From Duganella sp. OV510 (GTDB taxonomy: Bacteria; Pseudomonadota; Gammaproteobacteria; Burkholderiales; Burkholderiaceae_D), in NCBI RefSeq assembly GCF_900100205.1, contig NZ_FNEQ01000001.1, positions 1,426,001 through 1,490,000 of the forward strand: a DNA stretch of 64,000 bases, written 5' to 3'. A program made the translations under genes and the position numbers. This document shows, piece after piece, positions 9,335 through 17,177 of this stretch. How positions within the stretch are numbered: the stretch's first letter is position 1; every line of letters begins with the position of its first letter. The notes under the pieces were generated by a model. The model made no database searches, was not told the origin of the DNA, and was given only the letters and a program-made list of their open reading frames with translations.

Positions 9335-10228
9335 ATGAAATTCAAATTTTGGGGAGTCCGCGGTTCCATCCCTTCACCCGGCCCGCGCACTGCGCGCTAT
9401 GGCGGAAACACCACCTGCATCGAAGTGCGCTCCAATAACGACACCCTGATCGTTATCGATGGCGGCACCGGCCTGTTCTCGCTGGCGCAATCGCTGATAC
9501 AGAACAAGACCAAACCTATCCACGCAAACATCTTTATTACCCACAGTCACTGGGATCACATCCATGGCCTGCCGTTCTTCACGCCGCTGTTCATACGCGA
9601 CAGCCGCGTGCGCCTGCATGGCGTGACCGATCCCGCCACCGGCAACGGCATCGAGCATGTGATGGGCGTGCAACTGCAAAACAGCTACTTCCCGGTCAGC
9701 GAAACGCAGATGGACGCCACCATCGAATACCAGACGCTGGAGGTCGGCCAGCCGATCAGCGTCGGCGACGCCACCGTCAGCAATGTGGTGATGAATCACC
9801 CGGTGATCGACCTCGGCTACCGCGTCGACTGCAATGGCCGTTCGCTGTTCTTCACCGGCGACCACGAACCGCACTACAACATCCACCCGCCCGGCCATCC
9901 GGAGCATGCCGTCTACGAAACCTGGATGACCGAGCGCAGCGCCGCCATCGACGCCACCGTGCGCGGCGTCGACGCGCTGATCGTCGACTGCTCGTACACG
10001 CGCGAAGAGTACCCGGCCAAGCGGGGCTGGGGCCACGGCACCTTCGACTCGGCCCTGGCGCTGGCGCTGCGCACCGGCGCCAAGGCGCTGTACTGTACCC
10101 ATCACGAACCAACCCGCAGCGACGACGAACTGGAAGCCGTGTTCGCTGATGTCATGGAGCGCCATGCGCCGCTGTTGGGCGATTTACAGGTCTTCCTGGC
10201 TTACGAAGGCATGGAAGTGCAGTTGTGA
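9335..10228 (+). CDS. Metallo-beta-lactamase-fold hydrolase, possible cyclic nucleotide phosphodiesterase
   Basis: The 297-residue cytosolic protein opens with MKFKFWGVRGSIPSPG and carries the zinc motif HxHxDH in THSHWDHIHGLPFF, a later FFTGDHEPHYN and a C-terminal THHEP histidine. That places it in the RNase Z/PhnP-like branch of the metallo-beta-lactamase superfamily; the GVRGSIPSPG opening is shared with several phosphodiesterases. The frame is open further upstream, but ATG 9335 matches the conserved N-terminus. It is divergent from the GAF/HD-GYP gene across about 225 bp that must hold both promoters. That neighbourhood makes a nucleotide phosphodiesterase attractive, but the substrate is an inference and tRNA or cyclic-phosphate substrates are equally possible. 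Confidence 0.82.
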   Translation: MKFKFWGVRGSIPSPGPRTARYGGNTTCIEVRSNNDTLIVIDGGTGLFSLAQSLIQNKTKPIHANIFITHSHWDHIHGLPFFTPLFIRDSRVRLHGVTDPATGNGIEHVMGVQLQNSYFPVSETQMDATIEYQTLEVGQPISVGDATVSNVVMNHPVIDLGYRVDCNGRSLFFTGDHEPHYNIHPPGHPEHAVYETWMTERSAAIDATVRGVDALIVDCSYTREEYPAKRGWGHGTFDSALALALRTGAKALYCTHHEPTRSDDELEAVFADVMERHAPLLGDLQVFLAYEGMEVQL

Positions 10229-10317
10229 CCTAGTCCCGCTCGGCGCTGGTGGCGCGCGTAATCTGCGCAGGAGGGCAGCTCACGCCGCTTTGCGCGGTCG
10301 GCTGCGAGGAGTGCAAC

Positions 10318-10344
10318 AAGGGCTAAAAGGGCTACAAGGGCTAT
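10318..10344. repeat. Three tandem copies of a 9-bp unit
   Basis: The unit AAGGGCTAN occurs three times in direct tandem (10318, 10327, 10336) and is followed by a partial copy. Read on the minus strand it gives consecutive in-frame TAG stops, the first of which ends the cyanophycin-synthetase-like gene. It probably arose by slippage. Confidence 0.85.
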
Positions 10345-10889
10345 AGGGCCGTGAAAATGGACGGCATCGAAAAAGTCCTCTTCGGGATCACCGACATCAA
10401 GATGGTGCGCGCGGTCTGCATCAAATAGCGCGGCTTGCTGCGGCGGTCGGCCAAGGCGCGCAGGCGTGCCAGTCCGGCCTTGACGTTAAACGAGCGGCCG
10501 GCCAGCATGGCGCTGACCAGCTGCGTGGCCATCGCCAGCGCCGGCGCGGCGGCAGCTTGTGCGTTGTACGGCAGCACCAGGCGATAGCGGCCCGGCATGC
10601 GCGGCACCACGCCGACAAAGCCGACCGTCACTTCATTCAGCGCCAGACGGCGCAGTTCGATCGCGGTTTGCTGCACCAGCTCGACCAGCGCTGGTACGGA
10701 TTCAGCGTCGGCGCGCTTGCCGACCAGGCCGCGCAGGCGGCGCAGGCCTGGCAAAGCGGCGTACAGACGCTCTTGCGCTTGCGCGGTTTGCTCGGGTTCA
10801 ACAGGGTCCAGCTCCAGGATGCTGAGCAGGCAGGGTTGGGTGGAATAGCGGTTGTCGCTATCCAGATAGCGTTGGTCTACGATTTTCAT
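10341..10889 (-). CDS. Stand-alone protein resembling the N-terminal domain of cyanophycin synthetase
   Basis: The 182-residue protein starts at ATG 10889 (MKIVDQRYLDSDNRYS). It aligns by eye with the N domain of cyanophycin synthetase CphA: an opening of the type MKI..RYL.G.NRYS...C, a PGL segment, then VQQTAIELRRLALNEV and a Gly-rich VGF...PGRYRLVLPY followed by a helix in AMATQLVSAMLAGRSFNV. In CphA this domain precedes the ATP-grasp and Mur-ligase-like domains; neither is present here, and no cyanophycin genes lie nearby. The HxxEH-type metal motif found in some CphA N domains seems absent (VQQTAIEL instead), so primer-cleaving activity is unlikely. The frame continues upstream of ATG 10889 in low-quality sequence overlapping the next gene, so the shorter start is preferred. 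Family call is moderate; function unknown. Confidence 0.6.
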   Translation of the reverse strand: MKIVDQRYLDSDNRYSTQPCLLSILELDPVEPEQTAQAQERLYAALPGLRRLRGLVGKRADAESVPALVELVQQTAIELRRLALNEVTVGFVGVVPRMPGRYRLVLPYNAQAAAAPALAMATQLVSAMLAGRSFNVKAGLARLRALADRRSKPRYLMQTARTILMSVIPKRTFSMPSIFTAL

Positions 10890-10959
10890 GGACGTTATTC
10901 TGCCCTGCCACGCTTCAGCACGGTAGCAGCGCTTGCCGCAACGCCTTGTAAGACGATCC

Positions 10960-11421
10960 TTACAGCTGTTTCTCGAAACAAACTGCCAGCGGGTTGCCGA
11001 TATATTTGCCGTAGTTGGCGATGCGCGTGTAGCCGTGCGCTTCGTAGAAGTCGACCGCGCGGCGGTTGACCAGCCGCGTCTCCAGCCACAGCGCCTGATA
11101 ACCTGATGCTGCCGCCTCTGTTTCCAGGAAACGCAGCACGGCGCTGCCGACGCCAGCGGTGCCATGGCGCGCATACATGCGCTTGATCTCGGCGACACCC
11201 GGCTGCAGCGGCCTCAAGGCGCCACAGCCGATCGCGCTGCCGCTGTCGTCGCGCGCCACCACGAAGCAGGCGGCGGGGCCGATCACGTCGGCCGCGTCGA
11301 ACGAAGCCTTGCCGCTGTCGCCAGTGATGGCTTCCAGAGCGTTCGACAATTCCTCCATCAGCCGCATCGAATCGGCTGCGGCGGGATCTTCTTTGCGCAG
11401 TTGCAGGGTCGAAGTGTTCAT
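10960..11421 (-). CDS. GNAT family N-acetyltransferase
   Basis: The 153-residue protein has the GNAT fold order: a strand with ACFVVARDDSGSAIGCGALRP, the acetyl-CoA-binding motif A region IKRMYARHGTAGVGSAVLRFLE, and the closing LVNRRAVDFYEAHGYTRIANYG of motif B. Such enzymes transfer acetyl from acetyl-CoA to an amine; the acceptor cannot be read from sequence. The loop RHGTAGVGSA is a relaxed form of the usual Q/RxxGxG/A pyrophosphate loop. It stands alone between the cyanophycin-synthetase-like gene and a metallophosphoesterase; both neighbours are on the same strand but there are no overlaps. Confidence 0.85.
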   Translation of the reverse strand: MNTSTLQLRKEDPAAADSMRLMEELSNALEAITGDSGKASFDAADVIGPAACFVVARDDSGSAIGCGALRPLQPGVAEIKRMYARHGTAGVGSAVLRFLETEAAASGYQALWLETRLVNRRAVDFYEAHGYTRIANYGKYIGNPLAVCFEKQL

Positions 11422-11429
11422 GCGGCTTA

Positions 11430-12281
11430 TTATTGCACAGTGCAGATCACCAGCTCCGGATCAGCATTGATGCGCACCGGGATGCCGCCACAGCCGATAC
11501 CGCGCGTCACGATCAGGTCGCCATTGCCCTGTACCGGGAAGCGGCCGTAATAGTAGGGACGCGACAGCGGTCCTTGCGGCATGATGATCGGCGTGCCGTC
11601 CGGCAGCGCGATCTGGCCGCCGTGCGTGTGGCCGGCGAAGCCGATGTCGTAGCGCTGTCCGCGCAGCTTCAGCAGACCATCCGGCGCGTGCATCAGCAGC
11701 AGCCGCACGGCGCCGGCGCCGTCGAAAGTGGCGGCGGCGTCAGGGGCGCCGGTCCACGGATCGTCCATGCCGCAGATCGATACCTCGCTGAACGGCGCCG
11801 CCAGCGTGATGCTGCGGTTGACCAGCATCCGCACGCCGGCACGCTCGAACAGATCGGCAATCAGCGCGTCATCGGTGGACAGGTCATGATTGCCGAACAC
11901 GGCAAACTTGCCCAGCGGCGGATGACAATGCGCCAGGCGTGCGCTCAATACCTCGGCATGCGTGGCCGGCCCGGTGATGTAATCGCCGCCCAGCAGCAGC
12001 ACGTCGGGCTGCTCGCTGGCGATGCGCGCGAACAGGTCGTCGAAGATGGCCGCATGGGTGGTGCGGCCGGCGTGGAAATCGGACGCAAAGGCGATCTTCA
12101 GCGGCTGCGCCAGGCGCCGCTCCGACGGCAGCGTCAGCGTATGGCGCGTGACGCCCAGCTTGCCGTGCAGGCCGATGCGGTAACTTAGGGCCGACAGTCT
12201 GCCGCCCAGCATGGCCGCGCCGAGCAGTGTCTCGATGAAATGCTGGCGGCGTGTATAGCGCTTGTTACGCGGGGAGGACAT
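11430..12281 (-). CDS. Calcineurin-like metallophosphoesterase (YaeI-type)
   Basis: The 283-residue protein has all dimetal phosphoesterase motifs in order: DFHAG in KIAFASDFHAGR, GDYITG, GNHDLS and GHTHGGQ. The N-terminal SSPRNKRYTRRQHFIETLLGAAMLGGR could be a twin-arginine or membrane-anchoring segment, as in YaeI-like phosphodiesterases that act at the membrane. I chose ATG 12281; an upstream in-frame start at 12311 adds ten residues of poor quality. The gene ends 8 bp upstream of the GNAT gene's start codon, so the two may be cotranscribed. Substrate unknown; lipid or nucleotide phosphodiesters are typical for the family. Confidence 0.85.
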   Translation of the reverse strand: MSSPRNKRYTRRQHFIETLLGAAMLGGRLSALSYRIGLHGKLGVTRHTLTLPSERRLAQPLKIAFASDFHAGRTTHAAIFDDLFARIASEQPDVLLLGGDYITGPATHAEVLSARLAHCHPPLGKFAVFGNHDLSTDDALIADLFERAGVRMLVNRSITLAAPFSEVSICGMDDPWTGAPDAAATFDGAGAVRLLLMHAPDGLLKLRGQRYDIGFAGHTHGGQIALPDGTPIIMPQGPLSRPYYYGRFPVQGNGDLIVTRGIGCGGIPVRINADPELVICTVQ

Positions 12282-12349
12282 GGCGGCAATCCGGCAAGGC
12301 AAACCCGGCATGATAACCGAACTGAAGCCGCCCCGGCGGCCGTCAACGA

Positions 12350-12730
12350 TTAAAGTGGTGCGTCCACCAGCAGTTGCGGGCGCAAGGCGCGGATGCGCAT
12401 TTCGGTGAAATAACCGCCGGCTTCGTTATAGCGCAGATAGTGGCGGCTGCATTTGACGCAACGCGCCAGCTGGCAGCGGTTGTACGGATAGTAACGCGGC
12501 GCGATCGGCGCCTGCTCACTCTCATAGCGCGTGCCGGCCGGATGGTACTCGGCAAAGGCCGGCTCATCGTATGGATCCTCGACCAGCGAGTCCACCTCTT
12601 CGAACTGTTCCAGTTCCAGCGTCAAAGGCAGCTGCTGCCATGCCAGCAGCGCCGCGTCGTGGCAACTGCAAGCCACCGTCACCGCTGCTGAAGCCTCGGC
12701 CAATTTTTTAAGATGCGCAAAATCGATCAT
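12350..12730 (-). CDS. Conserved-looking cysteine-rich protein of unknown function
   Basis: The 126-residue protein has no domain I recognise. It contains a CSCH cluster at residues 21-24, an acidic middle (about 39-62) and a C-terminal CQLARCVKC segment (residues 86-94) followed by SRHYLRYNEAGGYFTE. The CxxxxCxxC spacing plus nearby His suggests a zinc knuckle. Its start codon overlaps the stop of the ORF6N remnant (ATGA), which is odd if the remnant is dead and suggests that decay happened recently or that the overlap is chance. Regular codon use supports a real gene. Confidence 0.65.
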   Translation of the reverse strand: MIDFAHLKKLAEASAAVTVACSCHDAALLAWQQLPLTLELEQFEEVDSLVEDPYDEPAFAEYHPAGTRYESEQAPIAPRYYPYNRCQLARCVKCSRHYLRYNEAGGYFTEMRIRALRPQLLVDAPL

Positions 12731-13080
12731 TGTGTATCCTGCTGTGTTACAAAACCTATCGCTCGCCGCGCCGACGCCTGCGGCACAGCGGTCAGTTGAC
12801 GGATAGCCTCAATAATCTGCGCTAACTGCAGGGCGAAAGACTCGTGCCGTGCAGACAACTGCGCAGTCGTCGCCTCCAGGTCAGCCAGCTTGTCCGCCAG
12901 TTCCTGGTGGCTTGCCAACAATCCTCTTAGCTGCACGAAAGCACGCACCACATACACCGAGACCTCTGCGGCTCTCGGTGACCTCAGCACCGTCGCAGCC
13001 ATAATCGCACCGTGCTCCGTGAATGCCACGGGTATCTTGCGCTTACCTCCCCAACTTGAAGTCGCAAAATGCGACTTCAA
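12727..13080 (-). pseudogene. 5'-truncated ORF6N-domain gene
   Basis: The frame encodes the second half of an ORF6N DNA-binding domain (SHFATSSWGGKRKIPVAFTEHGAIM, then RSPRAAEVSVYVVRAFVQLR), a heptad-like helix and the family's typical tail ending RRAIGFV. Family members are usually about 170-200 residues with an N-terminal part of some 80 residues; here only 117 remain. The only start is TTG 13080, and the reading frame upstream hits TGA at 13108-13110 after ten more codons. ORF6N proteins are usually phage- or mobile-element-borne, so this looks like the relic of an old insertion between the phosphate transporter and its neighbours. A functional short protein cannot be excluded. Confidence 0.7.
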
Positions 13081-13133
13081 GATACCAAGCTCACTCCAAT
13101 TGCCGGGTCAGCCATTTGCGAAATGTCAGTCGA

Positions 13134-13161
13134 AACAAAAAAGGGAGCCGAGGCTCCCTTT
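13134..13161 (-). terminator. Intrinsic terminator of the DUF47-pit unit
   Basis: Nine-base arms AAGGGAGCC/GGCTCCCTT with a 2-base gap are followed on the minus strand by a T-rich tract, immediately after the pit stop codon. Confidence 0.85.
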
Positions 13162-13162
13162 G

Positions 13163-14176
13163 TTACATGATGTGGTGGCCGATCCACCAGGCGATCGCGG
13201 CAACGAAGGCCGAGGCCGGAATCGTGAAGATCCAGGCCCAGACGATGTTGCCCGCCACGCCCCAGCGCACCGCCGACATTTTCTGTGCCGAACCGACACC
13301 GACAATCGCGCCGGTGATGGTGTGCGTGGTCGATACCGGCACGCCCAGCGCAGTCGCGGTGAACAGCGTGATGGCGCCGCCGGTCTCGGCGCAGAAGCCG
13401 CCCACCGGTTTCAGCTTGGTGATCTTCTGGCCCATGGTCTTGACGATGCGCCAGCCGCCAAACAGCGTGCCGAACGAAATCGCCGTGTAGCACGAGACGA
13501 TCACCCACAGTGGCGGTTCTGCTTCGCCAGCGGTCGAATAACCGGCGGCGATCAGCAGCATCCAGATGATGCCGATGGTCTTCTGCGCGTCATTGCCGCC
13601 GTGTCCCAGGCTGTACGAAGCAGCCGAGAACAGTTGCAGGCGGCGGAACCATTTGTCGACCCGGCGCGGCGTCGAGCGGACAAAGACCCACGACACCAGC
13701 AGCATCATGATCGAGCCGAACACAAAGCCCAGCAGCGGCGACAGCACGATGAACAGCACGGTCTTGATCAGGCCGGCCGAGATCAGCGCGCCGGTGCCGC
13801 TCTTGGCGACGGCCGCGCCCACCAGGCCGCCGATCAGCGCGTGCGACGACGACGATGGAATGCCGTAGTACCAGGTGAACACGTTCCAGACGATGGCGCC
13901 CACCAGCGCGCCAAAGATCACATACTGGTCGACCACGCCCGGGTCGATGGTGCCCTTGCCCACCGTGGCGGCCACGGTCAGCTGGTGGAACACGAAGATG
14001 GCGACAAAGTTGAACACCGCCGCCATGGCAACAGCGGTCTGCGGCTTCAGCACGCCGGTCGACACCACGGTGGCGATCGCATTGGCGGCGTCATGGAAGC
14101 CGTTCATGAAGTCAAATATCAGTGCCAGCGCGATCAGGCCCGCCAGCACGTAGATACTGATTTGTAGGGTTTGCAT
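13163..14176 (-). CDS. Low-affinity inorganic phosphate transporter, Pit family
   Basis: The 337-residue integral membrane protein shows the duplicated Pit signature: GFHDAANAIATVVSTG near the start and GHGGNDAQKTIG in the middle, plus the paired SSSHALIGGLVG and VSTTHTITGAIVG repeats. About ten hydrophobic helices are visible. Pit carriers import metal-phosphate complexes by proton symport across the inner membrane. The DUF47 (PhoU-like) gene ends 20 bp upstream of its start and a strong terminator follows, so these are a two-gene operon. Length is typical for the short beta-proteobacterial Pit proteins. Confidence 0.93.
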   Translation of the reverse strand: MQTLQISIYVLAGLIALALIFDFMNGFHDAANAIATVVSTGVLKPQTAVAMAAVFNFVAIFVFHQLTVAATVGKGTIDPGVVDQYVIFGALVGAIVWNVFTWYYGIPSSSSHALIGGLVGAAVAKSGTGALISAGLIKTVLFIVLSPLLGFVFGSIMMLLVSWVFVRSTPRRVDKWFRRLQLFSAASYSLGHGGNDAQKTIGIIWMLLIAAGYSTAGEAEPPLWVIVSCYTAISFGTLFGGWRIVKTMGQKITKLKPVGGFCAETGGAITLFTATALGVPVSTTHTITGAIVGVGSAQKMSAVRWGVAGNIVWAWIFTIPASAFVAAIAWWIGHHIM

Positions 14177-14196
14177 GTCAGGTCAGTCTTCTGTAA

Positions 14197-14823
14197 TCAA
14201 GCGTTTTCGACGATGATGCCTTCGATGATGTTGGCCACATCTTCGCAACGGTCGGTCACAGTTTCCAGGATTTCGTAGATGGCTTTCATCTTGATCAGGT
14301 TGCGCACGTCCGGTTCATCGCGGAACAGCTTGGACATGGCGGCGCGCATCACGTGATCGGCGTCCGATTCCAGGCGGTCGATCTCTTCGCAGACTGCGAC
14401 GATCTGGCGCGAATTGTCCATATTGTGCAGCATGCCGACTGCTTCCTTGACTTTCTCGGCGCAGGCCAGCACCAGCTCGGCCAGGCGCTTGGCTTCCGGT
14501 GTCACCGAATGCAGGTCGTACAGCGACACGGTTTGCGCAGCGTCTTCCAGCAGGTCGAGGATGTCGTCCTGGCGCGTGATCAGCTTGTGGATGTCATCGC
14601 GGTCGATCGGCGTGATGAAGGTTTTGTGCAGCAGGTCGACCGTCTGGTAAGTGATCTTGTCAGCCTGCTTCTCGATGCTCTCGATCGCGTGCACGCGATT
14701 TTCCAGGTCATCGAAATTCGACATCAGGCCCACCATCTCTTTTGCGCCTTTGACACACAGCTCAGCGTGCTGATTGAACAGGTCAAAGAATTTGCCCTCG
14801 GTGGGCATCAAACGTCCAAACAT
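14197..14823 (-). CDS. DUF47 (PhoU-like) partner of the Pit transporter
   Basis: The 208-residue all-helical protein (MFGRLMPTEGKFFDLFNQHAE...) has the DUF47 pattern with repeated PhoU-type metal-binding Glu/Asp clusters such as ESIEKQADKIT and EEIDRLESDADHVMR. In this family the protein is encoded directly before a Pit transporter and is thought to modulate phosphate uptake. Here it lies 20 bp upstream of pit, in the same operon. Length and start agree with the family. Confidence 0.92.
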   Translation of the reverse strand: MFGRLMPTEGKFFDLFNQHAELCVKGAKEMVGLMSNFDDLENRVHAIESIEKQADKITYQTVDLLHKTFITPIDRDDIHKLITRQDDILDLLEDAAQTVSLYDLHSVTPEAKRLAELVLACAEKVKEAVGMLHNMDNSRQIVAVCEEIDRLESDADHVMRAAMSKLFRDEPDVRNLIKMKAIYEILETVTDRCEDVANIIEGIIVENA

Positions 14824-14886
14824 ATTTTTCTCCGTTTTATTACTACTGCAGATCGCCAGCCAGCTTGTGCCTGACCGGCGTTAGGA

Positions 14887-16272
14887 TTAGTCGCCCTGGT
14901 AAACACCCAAACTACCAGAGTAATTGCCAAACTTGGTATACGCGCCGATCCAGGTCAGGCGCACCGCGCCGATTGGACCGTTACGCTGTTTACCGATAAT
15001 GATTTCAGCGGTGCCCTTGTCCGGCGAGTCGGCGTTGTACACCTCGTCGCGATACAGGAAGATGATGACGTCCGCATCCTGCTCGATCGCGCCGGATTCG
15101 CGCAGGTCGGACATGACGGGACGTTTATTGGGGCGTTGCTCCAGCGAGCGGTTCAGCTGCGACAGCGCGATCACCGGGCAGCCCAGCTCCTTGGCCAGGC
15201 CTTTCAGCGAACGCGAGATCTCGGAGATCTCGGCGGCGCGGTTGTCACCGGCCTTGGAACCCTGCATCAGCTGCAGGTAGTCGACGATAATCAGGCCCAG
15301 CTTGCCGCACTGGCGCGCCAGGCGGCGTGCGCGGGCGCGCATCTCGATCGGATTCAGCGCCGGGGTTTCATCGATGAACACCTGGGCGTCGTTCATCTTC
15401 TGGATGGCGTGCGTCAGGCGCGGCCAGTCCTCGTCGTTCAGGCGGCCGGTACGCAGACGGTGCTGGTCCAGCTGGCCGACCGAGCCCAGCATACGCATCG
15501 CCAGCTGTGCGCCGCCCATCTCCATCGAGAAGATCGCCACCGGCAAACCGGCTTCGATCGCAACGTTTTCGCCGATGTTGACCGAAAATGCGGTTTTACC
15601 CATCGACGGACGGCCGGCCACGATGACCAGGTCGCCGCCCTGCAGGCCGGAAGTCATGCGGTCCAGATCGATGAAGCCGGTCGGCACGCCGGTGATTTCC
15701 GACTGGTTTTCGCGCGAGTACAGCTCATCGATACGCTCGACCACCTGGGTCAGCAGCGGCTGCACCGCCAGCCAGCCGGCGGCGCCACGCGCGCCCTGCT
15801 CGGCAATGGCGAAGATGCGCGATTCGGCCTCGTCGAGGATTTCCTTGGTTTCCTTGCCTTGCGGGCTGAACGCCTGGCCGGAAATGTCGTCCGCCACGGT
15901 GATCAGCTGGCGCAGCACCGAGCGGTCGCGGACGATCTCCGCGTAGCGGCGGATATTCGCGGCGGACGGCGTGTTCTGCGCCATCGCGTTCAGGTAGGTC
16001 AGGCCACCGACGTCATCGGCCTTGCCCAGCTGGGTCAGGTTCTCGAAGACGGTGATGACGTCGGCCGGCTTGGACGCGTTAATCATGCGCACGATCTGTT
16101 CGAAGATGATGCGGTGGTCGTAGCGGTAGAAGTCTTCCGGCTGCATCATGTCGGCAATACGGTCGAACGACGCGTTATCGCGCAGCAGGCCGCCGATGAC
16201 GGACTGTTCTGCTTCGATGGAATGCGGCGGGACGCGAAGCGACTCGACTTGCGGATCGGAGGGGGCGTTCAT
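14887..16272 (-). CDS. dnaB: Replicative DNA helicase DnaB
   Basis: The 461-residue protein has the N-terminal primase-interacting domain (PHSIEAEQSVIGGLL onward), a linker helix and the RecA-like motor with Walker A GRPSMGKTAF, Walker B LIIVDYLQLM and the arginine-finger region. It forms the hexameric replication-fork helicase in the cytosol. It lies downstream of rpsF-priB-rpsR-rplI, the arrangement common in proteobacteria, but a strong hairpin separates it from rplI, so it probably also has its own promoter. Length and start are typical. Confidence 0.97.
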   Translation of the reverse strand: MNAPSDPQVESLRVPPHSIEAEQSVIGGLLRDNASFDRIADMMQPEDFYRYDHRIIFEQIVRMINASKPADVITVFENLTQLGKADDVGGLTYLNAMAQNTPSAANIRRYAEIVRDRSVLRQLITVADDISGQAFSPQGKETKEILDEAESRIFAIAEQGARGAAGWLAVQPLLTQVVERIDELYSRENQSEITGVPTGFIDLDRMTSGLQGGDLVIVAGRPSMGKTAFSVNIGENVAIEAGLPVAIFSMEMGGAQLAMRMLGSVGQLDQHRLRTGRLNDEDWPRLTHAIQKMNDAQVFIDETPALNPIEMRARARRLARQCGKLGLIIVDYLQLMQGSKAGDNRAAEISEISRSLKGLAKELGCPVIALSQLNRSLEQRPNKRPVMSDLRESGAIEQDADVIIFLYRDEVYNADSPDKGTAEIIIGKQRNGPIGAVRLTWIGAYTKFGNYSGSLGVYQGD

Positions 16273-16320
16273 GGCGACGAATTATACCTGCTTGTGCAGT
16301 ATTACAAAATTATGACGAGA

Positions 16321-16349
16321 AAAAAGCCGGGGCAAAGCCCGGCTTTTTT
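16321..16349 (-). terminator. Bidirectional-looking intrinsic terminator after rplI
   Basis: Arms AAAAAGCCGGG and CCCGGCTTTTT are perfect complements around a short loop, between rplI and dnaB. Both flanks carry A/T runs, so it could act on either strand; the gene order makes the minus-strand role the relevant one. Confidence 0.88.
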
Positions 16350-16391
16350 AGGGTGTTGCATACCGGACAGGCGTTGCCGCCCGGTCCAGTC

Positions 16392-16844
16392 TTAGGCAGC
16401 TTCGCCTACGACAGCAACGGTCACTTCTGCGATCACGTCGGTGTGCAGCGCAACGCTGACTGGGAACTCGCCGGTGGTCTTCAGTGGACCGGTAGGCAGG
16501 CGCACAGCAGCTTTTTCAACAGCGAAACCTGCTTTGGTCAGGGCTTCAGCGATGTCGAAGTTGGTGACCGAGCCGAACAGACGGCCGTCAACGCCAGCTT
16601 TTTGCGAAACGGTCACGGTCATGCCGTTCAGTTTCTCGCCTTGGGCTTGGGCAGCAGCCAGTTTGGCGGCAGCAGCTTTTTCCAGTTCAGCGCGCTTGGC
16701 TTCGAATTCCGCGATAGCCGACGTGGTAGCACGACGGGCCATTTTTTGCGGGATCAGGAAGTTACGTGCGTAGCCGTCTTTAACTTTAACGACTTCACCC
16801 AGGTTGCCCAGATTGACAACTTTTTCCAACAGAATGATTTGCAT
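16392..16844 (-). CDS. rplI: 50S ribosomal protein L9
   Basis: The 150-residue protein begins [22 protein letters not shown], the L9 signature, with the conserved GYARNFLIP segment, a long connecting helix rich in Ala and Lys, and a C-terminal domain containing [10 protein letters not shown]. It binds 23S rRNA domain V in the large subunit. It is the last gene of the rpsF-priB-rpsR-rplI operon, 27 bp after rpsR, and is followed by a strong terminator. Confidence 0.98.
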   Translation of the reverse strand: MQIILLEKVVNLGNLGEVVKVKDGYARNFLIPQKMARRATTSAIAEFEAKRAELEKAAAAKLAAAQAQGEKLNGMTVTVSQKAGVDGRLFGSVTNFDIAEALTKAGFAVEKAAVRLPTGPLKTTGEFPVSVALHTDVIAEVTVAVVGEAA

Positions 16845-16871
16845 AGTTCTTCTCCAGTTACTCTGCCGCGA

Positions 16872-17162
16872 TTAAGCGTTGTGCAGATCGGTGTACGGCA
16901 GCAGGGCCAGATAGCGAGCGCGCTTGATGGCGGTGTCAACTTGGCGCTGGTAGTGCGCTTTGGTACCGGTCAGACGTGCTGGCATGATTTTGCCGTTTTC
17001 CTGGACGAAGTCTTTCAGGGTGTCTACGTCTTTGTAGTCTACTTGCTCAACGCCAGCGGCGGTGAAGCGGCAGAACTTCTTGCGCTTGAACAGTGGGTTT
17101 TGTTGCTTGCGCTTTTCTTTCAGCTTGAGCTTGTTTTTGTCGAACTTTTTACCGAATGCCAT
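16872..17162 (-). CDS. rpsR: 30S ribosomal protein S18
   Basis: The 96-residue protein carries the S18 core: [29 protein letters not shown] and ILPARLTGT-like [18 protein letters not shown], ending in [14 protein letters not shown]. It pairs with S6 on the small-subunit platform. The Lys-rich N-terminal extension ([18 protein letters not shown]) is longer than in E. coli but is common in beta-proteobacteria. It lies 15 bp after priB in the same operon. Confidence 0.98.
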   Translation of the reverse strand: MAFGKKFDKNKLKLKEKRKQQNPLFKRKKFCRFTAAGVEQVDYKDVDTLKDFVQENGKIMPARLTGTKAHYQRQVDTAIKRARYLALLPYTDLHNA

Positions 17163-17177
17163 TTTAGGCTCCTGTAT

